DNA from: Stenotrophomonas oahuensis
Lineage (GTDB): Bacteria > Pseudomonadota > Gammaproteobacteria > Xanthomonadales > Xanthomonadaceae
Reading direction: 5' to 3'
Assembly (NCBI RefSeq): GCF_031834595.1
Contig: NZ_CP115541.1
Location: forward strand, 2,474,501-2,538,500
DNA length: 64,000 nucleotides
Positions 17,614-28,358 of this stretch are shown here, piece by piece; within the stretch, counting starts at the first letter, position 1, and each line of letters opens with the position of its first letter. Both the position numbers and the translations under genes were made by a program. The notes under the pieces were generated by a model. The model did not search any database. It was not told where the DNA came from and saw only the letters and a program-made list of their open reading frames with translations.

Positions 17614-20325
17614 ATGAACGAATACCGCAGCAGCATCGTGTTTGCCACCCCGGACATTCCCCTGCGTGACGACGTGCGCCGGCTCGGCGCGCTGGTCGGC
17701 GACCTGCTGGTCGAGCAGGTATCCGAAGACTTCTTCGAGCACATTGAACAGATCCGCACCCGCGCCATCGCACGGCGTGAGAGTGGTGCGCCGCTGAGCG
17801 ACCTCAGCGCGGCATTGCATGACCTGGCACCGGCCGAAGCAGAAGCCACCGTGCGCGCCTTCAGTACCTATTTCCAGGTGGTCAACATCGCCGAGCGCGT
17901 GCACCGCATCCGCCGTCGTCGTGACTACCAGCGCGCCGGCACCGCCGCGCCGCAGCCGGACAGCCTGCAGGACGCCCTGCAGCATCTGAAAAACCAGGGC
18001 GTCACCCTCGACGAACTGGCGCAGTGGCTGCCACGCATCGACATCGAACCGGTGTTCACCGCGCACCCCACCGAAGCGGTGCGCCGCGCGCTGCTGGAAA
18101 AAGAGCAGCTGATGGTGGCCAGCCTGGTGGATGCACTGGACGGTCAGCGCACCCCGGGTGAAGCGGCGGCCGATGCCGCCCGCTTCCGCATGGCGCTTAC
18201 CGCTTCCTGGCAGACCACCGACTCCTCGCCGGTGCGGCCGACCGTGGATGACGAACGCGAACACGTCGGCTTCTACCTGGTGCAGGTGCTGTACCGGGTG
18301 ATGCCGGTGCTGTACGAATCGCTGCAACAGGCGCTGCTCGATACCTATGGTGAGACGCTGCCGCTACCGCGCCTGCTGCGCTTCGGCACCTGGGTCGGCG
18401 GTGACATGGATGGCAACCCGAATGTCGATGCCCGCACCATTCGCAACACGCTGGATGCGCAGCGCCAGGCGGTGTTGGGGCGCTATCAGAAAGACCTGCT
18501 GCAGCTGGCCAGCCTGCTCAGCCAGAGCACCGAGCGGGTCGGGGTCAGTGATGCGCTGCAGGCGCAGGTCGCGCACTACCAGCAGCTGCTGCCGAACGTG
18601 ACCTCGCGCCCGCGCCACGCTGACATGCCGTACCGCCTGCTCAACGACCGCATGCGCGCGCGCGTGCAGGCGACACTGGATGACGCCGACGGTGCCTACG
18701 CCGGCCCGCACGAGCTGGAACACGACCTGCAGCTGATCCTGGACAGCCTGCACGCCAACAAGGGTGATCACGCCGGCGGCTTTGCCGTGCGTCGCCTGCT
18801 GTGGCGCGTGCGCACGTTCGGCTTCCATCTGGCGCGGCTGGACGTGCGCCAGGAATCCAGCGTGCACGGTCGCGCGCTGGCCAGCGTGCTGGACGGACAG
18901 GAGGTCTGGGACAACGCCGACGCGCTGGCTCGTGCCGAACGTCTGGCCCCGTTCGCCAGTGGCGAGCAGACGCTGCCGCCCAGCACGGAAGAAGGTGGGC
19001 AGCGCCTGGACGCGGTGTTCGCCGCGCTGGCCGATGCGCGCCAGCGCCACGGCACCGACGCGCTGGGCAGCTACATCATTTCCATGGCCCACGACCGCAG
19101 CGACGTGCTGGCAGTGTTGGCGTTGGCACGGCGTGGCGGGCTGGTCAACGACGAAGGTGCTGTCCCGCTGGATATCGCGCCATTGTTCGAAACCGTTGAC
19201 GACCTCAAGCGCGGCACCGACACGCTGCGCGACCTGCTCGCCGACCCGGTATACCGCGCCCACCTGCGCGCGCGCGACGACGTGCAGATGGTGATGCTGG
19301 GCTATTCGGACAGCGGCAAGGATGGCGGCATCGCCGCTTCGCGCTGGGGCCTGCAGCGGGCACAGGTGGAACTGCTGGAGGTCGCGGCAGAAACCGGCAT
19401 CCGGTTGACCTTCTTCCACGGTCGCGGCGGTTCGATCAGCCGCGGTGGCGGCAAGACCACCCACGCGGTGGACGCCTCGCCGCGTGGCAGCATCGACGGA
19501 CGCCTGCGCGTCACCGAGCAGGGCGAGGTGATCCACCGCAAGTACGGCATCCGCGCACTGGCGCTGCGTTCGCTGGAGCAGGCCACCGGGGCGGTGCTGC
19601 GCTCCAGCCTGCGCCCGCGTGCGCCCGAGCCGCGCGAAGACCAATGGCGTCCGGTGATGGACCTGATCGCCGAGCGCAGCGCGGCGGCCTATCGCGCCTT
19701 TGTCGGCCAACCGGATTTCATGCAGTACTTCCGTTTGGCCACGCCGATTGATGTAATCGAGCGCATGACCCTGGGCTCGCGCCCGTCGCGACGGCTCGGC
19801 CAGGATGCGGCGCTGGGCAACCTACGTGCGATTCCGTGGGTGTTCGCCTGGAGCCAGGCGCGCGCGGTGATCCCCGGCTGGTACGGGGTGGGCAGTGGCC
19901 TGCAGGCGGCGCTCGATGCGGGCCATGAAGAAACCCTGCACGAGATGGCGCGTGACTGGCCGTTCTTCAGCACCTTCCTGGACGACATCGCGATGGTGCT
20001 GTCCAAGGGCGACATCACCATTGCCGAGCAGTTCTCGCAGTTGTCTGGTCCGCTGCATAAGCGTTTCTTCCCGCAGATCGAGCAGGAACTGGCACTGACC
20101 GGGAAGCTGATCCTGGCGCTGACCGGGCAGAGCTCCCTGCTGCAGCACGATCAGCGACTGGCGTTGTCGATCCGGCTGCGGAATCCGTACGTGGACCCGA
20201 TCAGTGTGCTGCAGGTGGACCTGCTCAAGCGCTGGCGTGAAAGCGGTGGTGAAGATGACGAGGTGCTGCGTGCGTTGGTGGCCTGCGTGAATGGCGTGTC
20301 GCAGGGTGTGCAGAATACGGGTTGA
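17614..20325 (+). CDS. ppc: Phosphoenolpyruvate carboxylase
   Basis: A 903-aa enzyme of normal length that carboxylates PEP with bicarbonate to oxaloacetate, refilling the TCA cycle. The key sites are intact: His151 in [12 protein letters not shown], the [12 protein letters not shown] loop, Lys569 in [11 protein letters not shown], Arg604 in [14 protein letters not shown], and the invariant C-terminal QNTG. I start at ATG 17614 ([14 protein letters not shown]), the family N-terminus; an upstream in-frame Met at 17539 adds unrelated residues. Confidence 0.97.
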   Translation: MNEYRSSIVFATPDIPLRDDVRRLGALVGDLLVEQVSEDFFEHIEQIRTRAIARRESGAPLSDLSAALHDLAPAEAEATVRAFSTYFQVVNIAERVHRIRRRRDYQRAGTAAPQPDSLQDALQHLKNQGVTLDELAQWLPRIDIEPVFTAHPTEAVRRALLEKEQLMVASLVDALDGQRTPGEAAADAARFRMALTASWQTTDSSPVRPTVDDEREHVGFYLVQVLYRVMPVLYESLQQALLDTYGETLPLPRLLRFGTWVGGDMDGNPNVDARTIRNTLDAQRQAVLGRYQKDLLQLASLLSQSTERVGVSDALQAQVAHYQQLLPNVTSRPRHADMPYRLLNDRMRARVQATLDDADGAYAGPHELEHDLQLILDSLHANKGDHAGGFAVRRLLWRVRTFGFHLARLDVRQESSVHGRALASVLDGQEVWDNADALARAERLAPFASGEQTLPPSTEEGGQRLDAVFAALADARQRHGTDALGSYIISMAHDRSDVLAVLALARRGGLVNDEGAVPLDIAPLFETVDDLKRGTDTLRDLLADPVYRAHLRARDDVQMVMLGYSDSGKDGGIAASRWGLQRAQVELLEVAAETGIRLTFFHGRGGSISRGGGKTTHAVDASPRGSIDGRLRVTEQGEVIHRKYGIRALALRSLEQATGAVLRSSLRPRAPEPREDQWRPVMDLIAERSAAAYRAFVGQPDFMQYFRLATPIDVIERMTLGSRPSRRLGQDAALGNLRAIPWVFAWSQARAVIPGWYGVGSGLQAALDAGHEETLHEMARDWPFFSTFLDDIAMVLSKGDITIAEQFSQLSGPLHKRFFPQIEQELALTGKLILALTGQSSLLQHDQRLALSIRLRNPYVDPISVLQVDLLKRWRESGGEDDEVLRALVACVNGVSQGVQNTG

Positions 20326-20330
20326 GTCCG

Positions 20331-20433
20331 GTCACGACCAACGGTCGTGACCTACCGATCGTCACTCCATCCGATACATCGATCATCGCCGCCGTCGGAT
20401 ACACCCGGTAGATCACGACCGTTGGTCGTGATC
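20331..20433. repeat. Pair of GTAG REP elements, convergent
   Basis: A reverse element (GTCACGACCAACGGTCGTGAC then CTAC at 20352-20355) and a forward element (GTAG at 20408, arms TCACGACC / GGTCGTGA) flank a 50-base spacer. They fill the gap between the convergent ppc and thioesterase genes. Confidence 0.8.
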
Positions 20434-20435
20434 GC

Positions 20436-20942
20436 TCACCCCTCGGCCGACGGCGGATTCGACGCCAGCAACTCCCGCTGGCGCTGCTCCATTTCCGCCC
20501 GCAGCTGCCGGCGGATCAGCGCGGCCGCATGCCGGCGGCGCTGGTTGCTGCTGTCCAGTTCCAGCGGCGGCACCGGCGTGGGCTTGCCGTCGTCATCCAC
20601 GGCGACCATCGTGAAGAAGCAGCTGTTGGCGTGGCGCACGCTGCGCTTCATGATGTCCTCGGCGACCACCTTCACCCCGATCTCCATCGACGAGGTGCCG
20701 GTGTAGTTCACCGAGGCCAGGAAGGTCACCAGTTCGCCCACGTGGATCGGCTCGCGGAAGGTGACCTGGTCGACCGACAGGGTCACCACGTAACGGCCGG
20801 CATAGCGGCTGGCGCAGGCGTAGGCGACCTGGTCGAGCAGGCGCAGCACCGCGCCGCCGTGGACCTTGCCGGAGAAGTTGGCCATGTCCGGCGTCATCAG
20901 CACGGTCATGGACAGCTGGTGGGATTTGAGTTCAGTGGTCAT
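20436..20942 (-). CDS. Acyl-CoA thioesterase, hotdog fold (YciA-like)
   Basis: A 168-aa enzyme expected to hydrolyse acyl-CoA. It shows the hotdog pattern MTPDMANFSGKVHGGAVLRLLDQVAYACASRYAG, with the HGG and LLD motifs of the YciA/BFIT group, and a second strand set including VTFREPIHVGELVTF. A charged C-terminal helix (about 125-160) is an extra. Its ATG overlaps the stop of the upstream gene (ATGA), so the two are probably translated together. Confidence 0.85.
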   Translation of the reverse strand: MTTELKSHQLSMTVLMTPDMANFSGKVHGGAVLRLLDQVAYACASRYAGRYVVTLSVDQVTFREPIHVGELVTFLASVNYTGTSSMEIGVKVVAEDIMKRSVRHANSCFFTMVAVDDDGKPTPVPPLELDSSNQRRRHAAALIRRQLRAEMEQRQRELLASNPPSAEG

Positions 20943-22150
20943 GCGCTCAACAGTGCCAGTTGCGCTTCCGATGGGAAACCCCGGGTCAGGTAGCGTGGCG
21001 GGTGCAGGTGGCGCGGGTCGCGCTCCAGCAGATCTCCCACAATCGCCATCGCCTTGTTCCAAGGCACCCGGATGATGGGGGGCTCGTCCTCCGCCGGGAT
21101 CACCAGCGCCAGGTAGTCCGTCTGCGGAATCGAGGCATCCACGCCCTCGGTCCAGCTGGCAATCGAGATCCACTCTTCGCCAGCGGCAAACGCCATGTAC
21201 GTCGCTACAAAGATGTCCACGCCATGGGCCTCATGCACGCGCTCAAGCAACTGCTTCTGCACGTGGTAAGCATCCTGGTTCAACGTCACGCGAAGCTGGC
21301 TCTGCTTCTGTCGCAGCGCCTCGGTGCTGGGTTCCTTTACGACAATGCGGCCGTCGTCATCGTGGCGCAGAAGTTCCCACGAGATCGCGCGGCCGGCCTT
21401 CACCTCTTCCAGTGCGATGTCGAACATCGCGAGCTGTGCGGCCTCGTCGTTCTCACCGGCGACCATCATCAGGTCGCGGGTCGCGAGCAGGACGACCGGT
21501 CGTCCTGAAACGGGGACCCGGTTCACCAGTTCGGGCAGCAGGGCACGGCTGCTGTCATAGCAGTCCTGCCAGTTGGCGCGGAACAGGCCGGGGGCGATGG
21601 GCTCGAAGGGTTCCTGCTCCTGCTCGCGCAGATTGCCACGCGCGATGTCGAGGGCTTCGTGCAGCGAGACGCCCCAGTCCGCAACCGGGCCGTCCGTCTT
21701 GGTCATCATGTGCTCGGGGTGATCGATGGCGATCAGCTCCACGCACTCTTCGGTGAGCTGGCGGTACTGAAGGGTGTTGGGTACGTCCCAGCCCTTCTGC
21801 ACAATTTCTCCCAGCCGGACCTGCTCCAACTGCGAGGCGCTGCGGATGATGGGACGCAGCAATGGCCGGATCTCGTCCCAGGCCAGCTCGGTGTCATTGC
21901 TGGCGTGCATGGCGCGCACAAACTGGTCCAGCGCCTGCTGCTGCTTGCCGCGCTTGGCGCTGAGGTAGGCGTGATGGGCGTTGTGCAGGTTGAAATAAGC
22001 ACCCTTGCCGACCTGCACGCGGAACAGTTCAGCGTCGTAGCTCAACGGCTGGGTGATGCCACTGCGGCGGGCGGTGCTCATGAAGCGTTCGGCGAACGCG
22101 TCGTTGTCCGGGGTGTGTTTGAACAGCTTGTCCAGCAGGCGGGATAACAT
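20939..22150 (-). CDS. DUF1444-like protein
   Basis: A 403-aa soluble protein with no signal peptide. The middle reads FRANWQDCYDSSRALLPELV and RPVVLLATRDLMMVAGEND, and the end reads YLALVIPAED then the PPRYLTRGFP tail. This arrangement resembles the DUF1444 (YtpQ) family, whose function is unknown; I hold this assignment loosely. It is the first gene of a two-gene unit with the thioesterase (4-base overlap). A GTAG dimer separates it from metK. Confidence 0.5.
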   Translation of the reverse strand: MLSRLLDKLFKHTPDNDAFAERFMSTARRSGITQPLSYDAELFRVQVGKGAYFNLHNAHHAYLSAKRGKQQQALDQFVRAMHASNDTELAWDEIRPLLRPIIRSASQLEQVRLGEIVQKGWDVPNTLQYRQLTEECVELIAIDHPEHMMTKTDGPVADWGVSLHEALDIARGNLREQEQEPFEPIAPGLFRANWQDCYDSSRALLPELVNRVPVSGRPVVLLATRDLMMVAGENDEAAQLAMFDIALEEVKAGRAISWELLRHDDDGRIVVKEPSTEALRQKQSQLRVTLNQDAYHVQKQLLERVHEAHGVDIFVATYMAFAAGEEWISIASWTEGVDASIPQTDYLALVIPAEDEPPIIRVPWNKAMAIVGDLLERDPRHLHPPRYLTRGFPSEAQLALLSA

Positions 22151-22188
22151 GAGCGAGCATCCTTGATCGATGCTGCAAGTGTATCCGC

Positions 22189-22257
22189 GTAGTGACGCGC
22201 CATGCGCGTCTCGGGGGACATTCGGGCATCGCGATGACGCGCATGGCGCGTCACTAC
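22189..22257. repeat. GTAG REP dimer
   Basis: A forward element from GTAGTGACGCGCC and a reverse element ending GGCGCGTCACTAC flank a spacer of about 20 bases. The two elements are almost exact mirror images, so one long hairpin is possible. Confidence 0.85.
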
Positions 22258-22260
22258 GCC

Positions 22261-22288
22261 AAAGAGAAGGGCCGCTTGCGCGGCCCTT
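22261..22288 (-). terminator. Rho-independent terminator of metK
   Basis: Stem AAGGGCCGC / GCGGCCCTT with a 4-base loop is followed on the minus strand by CTCTTT. It starts 9 bases beyond the metK stop. Confidence 0.85.
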
Positions 22289-22296
22289 CGTCTTTC

Positions 22297-23508
<1,212 letters not shown>

Positions 23509-23788
23509 CAGGCTTAATATCCTTTGATTCGGATGGAAAGATGGGCGCGAATGATACACGGCCAGTCGCGCCATTGCATTGTGGCCCAGCGGGGGTTGCC
23601 CGTGGTTAAGCCGGCGTGCCCGCCCGGAAAGCCCGCTGTTACGGCATTAGGGCCCAGCATCGGGGGCCAGTGTTCCATCCGCGTGACGGCCGCCGGGCCC
23701 GCCGTGTCATCAATCTGCCGCCAAACCGCCACCTGACTGCCGCCTCCCGGGTTCAGGCTTCGCCCAGCCAACCGTCCGTGGGGCCGCC
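23509..23788. other. Divergent intergenic region metK / acyltransferase
   Basis: 280 bases separate divergent starts. On the minus strand GTATCAT about 30 bases before metK could be a -10 box. I find no gene, riboswitch or clear repeat here. Confidence 0.4.
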
Positions 23789-25504
23789 GTGCAGGAACTC
23801 GAACAGCGTCTGCAGCAACGTTTTCCCGATTGGTTCCGCGGCCGTCGCGGGCACCTGGCCCGCCCGCTGCTGCGCGGGGTGGGGCGCTGGTCCCGGCTTG
23901 ACCGGGTCGACGCCTTCCTGCGTCAGCACGCGGGAGTGCGCGGTTTCGACTTCGTCGCTGCGGGTCTGGATTTCCTCGACAGCCGCTACCAGGTGGACCC
24001 CGCCGAACTGGCCCGCATCCCGTCCACCGGCCGGCTGCTGATCGTGGCCAACCACCCGTCGGGGGCGCTGGATGCGCTCGCGCTGCTGGATGCGGTGGGC
24101 CGGGTGCGGCGCGACGTGCGGATCGTGGCCAACGACCTGCTGGGGGCCATCGGCCCGCTGCAGGACCTGCTGCTGCCGGTGCGGATGCTGGGCGGCAAGA
24201 TCCAGCGGGCCAGCCTGCAGGCAGTGGAGCAGGCGCTGGCGGCCGAGCAGTGCGTGATCGTGTTCCCGGCCGGGGAGGTCTCGCGCCTGTCATTGCAGGG
24301 CATCCGCGACGGGCGCTGGCAGCGCGGCTTTGTCCGTTTCGCCCGTGCAGCCGGTGCCCCGGTGCTGCCGGTACGGGTGCAGGCACGCAACTCGGCGCTG
24401 TTCTATGGGGCGTCCACCTTCTTCAAACCGGCCGGTACGGCCCTGCTCGCGCGGGAGATGTTCGCCCGCCGTGGGAGGCCACTGCGGTTGCGCATCGGCA
24501 CGCCGATGACGCTGGGCCAGGGCGATCCCGGGCAGCAGCTGAAAGCGGTACGGCAGGCGCTCTATGCCCTGGGGCGCGGCGCACAGGCCGCCCCGCTTGC
24601 GACGCCGGCTTGCGGCCCGGAGCCGCTGGCGGCCCCGATCGCCCCCGCGCAGGTCGCCTGCGCCATCGCCGCCGCCAGCGTGCTCGGCCAGACCGGCGAC
24701 GGCAAACACATCCTGTTGGCACGCTGCGCGGCCGACTGTCCGCTGCTGCTGGAACTGGGAAGGCTGCGCGAACTGACCTTCCGCCAGGTGGGCGAAGGTA
24801 CCGGCCGCAGCCGCGACCTGGACGCCTTCGACCTGCGCTACGAGCACATCGTGATCTGGGACGGTGCCGCCCAGCGTGTGGCCGGTGCCTACCGCATCAT
24901 GCGCGGCGCGCAGGCACTGGCCCGCGATGGGCTGGCCGGTCTCTACAGCGCCGCGCTGTTCCGCTACGCCGATGACGCCATTCCGCGCATTGCCGAAGGC
25001 CTGGAGCTGGGGCGCAGCTTTGTCGTGCCGGATTACTGGGGCAGCCGCAGCCTGGACTACCTGTGGCAGGGCATCGGCGCCTATCTGCAATGTCGCCCGG
25101 GCATCCGCTATCTGTTCGGCGCGGTGTCGATCAGCGCCGCACTGCCGCGCGAGGCCCGCGAGCAGCTGGTGGCGTATTACCAGCGCTACTTCGGGGCGGG
25201 CGTCGGGCTGGCCGAGTCCAACCAGCCGTTCCAGTACTTCGCTGCGCCGCCGAGCTTCGGTGAGCTGGACGCGGGAGCAGCGTTCGATGTGCTCAAGGCC
25301 AACCTGGCGGCGCTGGGTACCGGCGTGCCCACCCTGTACCGGCAATACACCGACCTGTGCGAACCCGGCGGCGCGCGCTTCCTCGCGTTCGGGGTGGACC
25401 CGGACTTCAGCGATTCCATCGACGGGCTGATCGAAGTGGACCTGCAGGCGATACGCCCGAACAAGCGCAAACGCTACCTGCGCCCGGCGGCGGTGTCGGC
25501 ATGA
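23789..25504 (+). CDS. Two-domain acyltransferase (PlsC-like plus OlsB-like), possible ornithine-lipid synthase
   Basis: A 571-aa protein. Residues about 75-270 are a lysophospholipid acyltransferase-like domain (VANHPSGALDAL with the catalytic His, and VFPAGEVSRL in place of the usual FPEG). Residues about 300-540 resemble the hemolysin/OlsB GNAT-type N-acyltransferase group (LRYEHIVIWD, VAGAYRIM, ELGRSFVVPDYW). This pairing is that of OlsF, a bifunctional enzyme adding both acyl chains to ornithine. That substrate is inference. The start is GTG 23789 and I see no better ATG. Its stop overlaps the next gene's start (ATGA). Confidence 0.75.
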   Translation: MQELEQRLQQRFPDWFRGRRGHLARPLLRGVGRWSRLDRVDAFLRQHAGVRGFDFVAAGLDFLDSRYQVDPAELARIPSTGRLLIVANHPSGALDALALLDAVGRVRRDVRIVANDLLGAIGPLQDLLLPVRMLGGKIQRASLQAVEQALAAEQCVIVFPAGEVSRLSLQGIRDGRWQRGFVRFARAAGAPVLPVRVQARNSALFYGASTFFKPAGTALLAREMFARRGRPLRLRIGTPMTLGQGDPGQQLKAVRQALYALGRGAQAAPLATPACGPEPLAAPIAPAQVACAIAAASVLGQTGDGKHILLARCAADCPLLLELGRLRELTFRQVGEGTGRSRDLDAFDLRYEHIVIWDGAAQRVAGAYRIMRGAQALARDGLAGLYSAALFRYADDAIPRIAEGLELGRSFVVPDYWGSRSLDYLWQGIGAYLQCRPGIRYLFGAVSISAALPREAREQLVAYYQRYFGAGVGLAESNQPFQYFAAPPSFGELDAGAAFDVLKANLAALGTGVPTLYRQYTDLCEPGGARFLAFGVDPDFSDSIDGLIEVDLQAIRPNKRKRYLRPAAVSA

Positions 25505-26352
25505 AGCCGGTGACACTGCTGCCGCCGCACCGTCGCGCGGTGTTCCTGTCGGACGTACACCTGGGCTCGCGCCACTGCCATGCGGCCGAGCTGGCGCAGT
25601 TCCTGCGCGGACTGCGCTGCACCCAGTTGTACCTGGTCGGCGACATCATTGATCTGTGGTGGCTGGCGCACCGTCGCGCCGCCTGGCGGCCTTCGCACAG
25701 CGCGGTGATTGAAGCGCTGCATGCGCTGCGCCGTGCCGGCACCGAGATCATCTACATTCCCGGCAACCACGATGCGTCGCTGCGACAGATGTGCGGGTTG
25801 ATGCTGCCCGCCATGCAGGTGCGGCGTCGCGCCATCCACACCACCGCTGACGGTCGCCGCCTGCTGGTGGTGCATGGGGATGACTACGATGGCGTGACCC
25901 ATTTCGGTGGGCTGCAGGAAAAGTTCGGTGACTGGCTGTATTACCGCATTCTCACCGGCAATCACCTGCTCAATGCCGCGCGCCGACGGCTGGGCATGCG
26001 CTACTGGTCGTTGTCCGAATTCCTGAAGCGGCAGAGCAGTGCCGCCGAGCGCTACATCGAGCGCTTCGTGCAGGCCGGGTTGGACGACGTGCGCCGGCGC
26101 GGGTTGGATGGGATCGTGTGCGGGCATATCCATCGCGCGGCATTGGTTGAACGCGACGGGCTGGTGTATGCCAATGACGGGGATTGGGTGGAAAGCCTGA
26201 CCGCCTTGGCCGAAGACCCGGATGGCACGTTGCGGCTGCTGGATCACCACGGCCAGCCGCGTAGTGACACGCCATGCGTGTCTCCACGCGACATCTGGCA
26301 CCGCGATGACACGCATGGCGTGTCACTACGACCGGGGCGCGCGATTGCGTGA
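25501..26352 (+). CDS. Metallophosphoesterase, UDP-2,3-diacylglucosamine diphosphatase-like
   Basis: A 283-aa protein with a full calcineurin-type metal site: Asp18 and His20 in FLSDVHLG, Asp48/Asp51 in VGDIIDLW, GNHD, VVHGDDYDG, and GHIHRA. It resembles LpxH-related hydrolases acting on lipid A precursors or similar lipids, and its overlap with the acyltransferase supports a membrane-lipid role. The last 30 residues, from about 254 (RSDTPCVSPRDIWHRDDTHG), are encoded by a GTAG REP dimer, so the natural C-terminus has been replaced or extended by repeat DNA. Confidence 0.8.
   Translation: MKPVTLLPPHRRAVFLSDVHLGSRHCHAAELAQFLRGLRCTQLYLVGDIIDLWWLAHRRAAWRPSHSAVIEALHALRRAGTEIIYIPGNHDASLRQMCGLMLPAMQVRRRAIHTTADGRRLLVVHGDDYDGVTHFGGLQEKFGDWLYYRILTGNHLLNAARRRLGMRYWSLSEFLKRQSSAAERYIERFVQAGLDDVRRRGLDGIVCGHIHRAALVERDGLVYANDGDWVESLTALAEDPDGTLRLLDHHGQPRSDTPCVSPRDIWHRDDTHGVSLRPGRAIA
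26261..26329. repeat. GTAG REP dimer inside a coding region
   Basis: A forward element starts GTAGTGACACGCC and a reverse element ends GGCGTGTCACTAC, with a spacer of about 20 bases. The reading frame of the phosphoesterase gene runs through the entire dimer and stops 21 bases beyond it. Confidence 0.9.
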
Positions 26353-26385
26353 CACGACACCACGCGGAATGATTACCATCGGCAG

Positions 26386-27435
26386 ATGGATTCCCTCTCC
26401 CAGATCGTTCTTGGCGGTGCCATCGCTGCCGCCATCGCTCCCGCCGGCCACCGCCGCGCGGCCCTGCTAGCCGGTGCCGCCCTCGGCACCCTGCCGGACC
26501 TCGACGCCCTGGTGCTCGCGTTCACCGCCACCGACCCGGTTGCGGTGATGACCGAACACCGCAGCTACAGCCATTCGCTGCTGGTGCTGCCGTGGGTCGC
26601 CGCGTTGATCTGGTGGGGCTTCAAACGCTTCGGCAAAGGTCGTGTCGCGGAGTCACCCGTGCGCTGGTTCTGGGCAATCCTGCTCGCGCTGGTCACCCAC
26701 CCGGTGCTGGATGCGTTCACCGTCTACGGCACCCAGCTGTGGTGGCCGTTCACCCCGCCGCCCACGATGTGGTCCAGTGTCTTCATCATCGACCCGCTGT
26801 ACACGGTGTGGCTGCTGCTGGCCTGCATCGTGGCGTGGTTCGCACGCGCGCGCCCGCTGGCCCAGCGTGCACTGGTCGCAGGGCTGGTACTGAGCACCGG
26901 CTACCTGGGCTGGTCGCTGCTGGCCAAACACCAGGTTGAGCGCGAAGCCGACCGCGCGCTGGCCGCCATGGGCCTGGGCAATGCCCCGCGTTTCTCCGTC
27001 GCCACCCCGTTCAACACGGTGCTATGGCAGGTGGTCGCGATGACCCCGAGTGGCTATGTGATCGGCGAACGTTCGGTGATCGCGGACAAGGGGCCGATGA
27101 CGTTCCGGGGGTATCCGTCGAATGTGCAGGCATTGCGCCAAGCCGCCGACATCCCGGCCGTGGCTCGGCTGAACTGGTTCAACCGCGGCTTCATGCGTGC
27201 GCAGGTGGTGGACGGCCAGTTGCAGCTCAGCGACCTGCGCATGGGGCTGGAGCCGGATTACACCTTTACCTTCGCGGTGGCGAAGCAGCAGGGCGAGGGC
27301 TGGGAAGCGATCACCCCGCAACAGCTGCGCCCCGCGTATGAGGGGGATGAAGGACGCGAACGCGCCAAGCGGCGTTTCGGCACGCTGTGGCAGCGCATGT
27401 GGCATCAAGCCCCGGCCGACGGCGTGGCGCGCTGA
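26386..27435 (+). CDS. Membrane-bound metal-dependent hydrolase, YdjM-like
   Basis: A 349-aa inner-membrane protein. The N-terminal half holds about five hydrophobic segments with conserved acidic and His residues typical of the YdjM/DUF457 group: GTLPDLDALV, TEHRSYSHSLLVLP, and LLALVTHPVLDAFTVYG. The C-terminal half is a soluble domain (about 190-349). The family is called a metal-dependent hydrolase by motif; its substrate is unknown. It is probably transcribed with the two upstream lipid-related genes, although a 33-bp gap remains. Confidence 0.7.
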   Translation: MDSLSQIVLGGAIAAAIAPAGHRRAALLAGAALGTLPDLDALVLAFTATDPVAVMTEHRSYSHSLLVLPWVAALIWWGFKRFGKGRVAESPVRWFWAILLALVTHPVLDAFTVYGTQLWWPFTPPPTMWSSVFIIDPLYTVWLLLACIVAWFARARPLAQRALVAGLVLSTGYLGWSLLAKHQVEREADRALAAMGLGNAPRFSVATPFNTVLWQVVAMTPSGYVIGERSVIADKGPMTFRGYPSNVQALRQAADIPAVARLNWFNRGFMRAQVVDGQLQLSDLRMGLEPDYTFTFAVAKQQGEGWEAITPQQLRPAYEGDEGRERAKRRFGTLWQRMWHQAPADGVAR

Positions 27436-27462
27436 CTATCTGGGGGCGTGGCTCTACGGCGG

Positions 27463-28290
27463 TCAATAAACCGTCGCGCGCGCCTGCACGAACGAGAAGA
27501 AAAACACCGCGTTCGGATCGTTCTGCACCAGCCCGAACTCCTGGCGCATGCCGTCCACTGTGGCCTGATCCACCAGCCCGGCTTCCAGCAGCGGCTCGGC
27601 CGCCGACAGCAGCAACTGCTCCCAGAACGCAATCATGGTCTTGCGCCGCGCCGGTTCGCGGTTGTCCAGGTGAATGGTCTTGATCTCGGTGTGCACGTCG
27701 CGGAAACCACCGGCCAGCAGCAGGTTGCCGAGCTTGGCCCCGACAAACGGGTCGCCGCCGTGGTCGTACTGGAAGTCATTGAACGCCATCCAGTAGCGCC
27801 AGATGTGCGGCGAATACGGGTCGAGCAGGAACGAAGCGTTCATCACCTCGGTCACATACACCGGCGAACCCGGCACCAGCACACGACGCACTTCACCGAG
27901 CACGCGCGCGGGCGAGGGCACATGCTCCAGCATCCAGCACAGGAAGGCCGAATCGAACTCGCGCGGGCCGAACGGAAGGTTGCCGGCGTCGGCCTGCTGC
28001 AGGGTGTAGCGCTCGCTGCACCACGGGGTCTTTTCCAGATTCTGGCGCGCAGTGGCCAGCTGGGCCTCGCTCAGATCCACGCCGGTGACATGCAGTTCCG
28101 GGAAACGGCGCAGCAGGATCTCGGTCTGCGCGCCCACGCCGCTGCCGACTTCCAGCAGCTTGCGCGCGCCGGTGTAGTCGATGCTGTTGAAGATGGTCGA
28201 CTCGAGCAGACGGGACTGAACGACCAGGCGATGCTGTTCGGTATCAGAGAAGCCGTGCAGATAGGTGGGGGAGGCGATGGGAGGCGTCAT
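27463..28290 (-). CDS. Class I SAM-dependent methyltransferase
   Basis: A 275-aa enzyme. The SAM-binding motif I is LLEVGSGVGAQTEILLRRFP, followed by the acidic VTGVDLSEAQL (motif II) and QADAGNLPFGP. The remainder shows no specificity signature. ATG 28290 is preferred over a GTG three codons upstream. It ends convergently with the YdjM-like gene, with part of a GTAG element (CTCTAC near 27456) between the stops. Substrate unknown. Confidence 0.75.
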   Translation of the reverse strand: MTPPIASPTYLHGFSDTEQHRLVVQSRLLESTIFNSIDYTGARKLLEVGSGVGAQTEILLRRFPELHVTGVDLSEAQLATARQNLEKTPWCSERYTLQQADAGNLPFGPREFDSAFLCWMLEHVPSPARVLGEVRRVLVPGSPVYVTEVMNASFLLDPYSPHIWRYWMAFNDFQYDHGGDPFVGAKLGNLLLAGGFRDVHTEIKTIHLDNREPARRKTMIAFWEQLLLSAAEPLLEAGLVDQATVDGMRQEFGLVQNDPNAVFFFSFVQARATVY

Positions 28291-28325
28291 GGCAATCACA
28301 CAGATCTCGGGGGTCTGTGACCCCG

Positions 28326-28347
28326 GTAGCGTCGAGCACTGCTCGAC
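28326..28347 (+). repeat. GTAG REP monomer
   Basis: GTAGC is followed by arm GTCGAGC, loop ACT and arm GCTCGAC. It lies between the methyltransferase start and the dusB stop. Confidence 0.65.
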
Positions 28348-28358
28348 GAATGTCGGAT

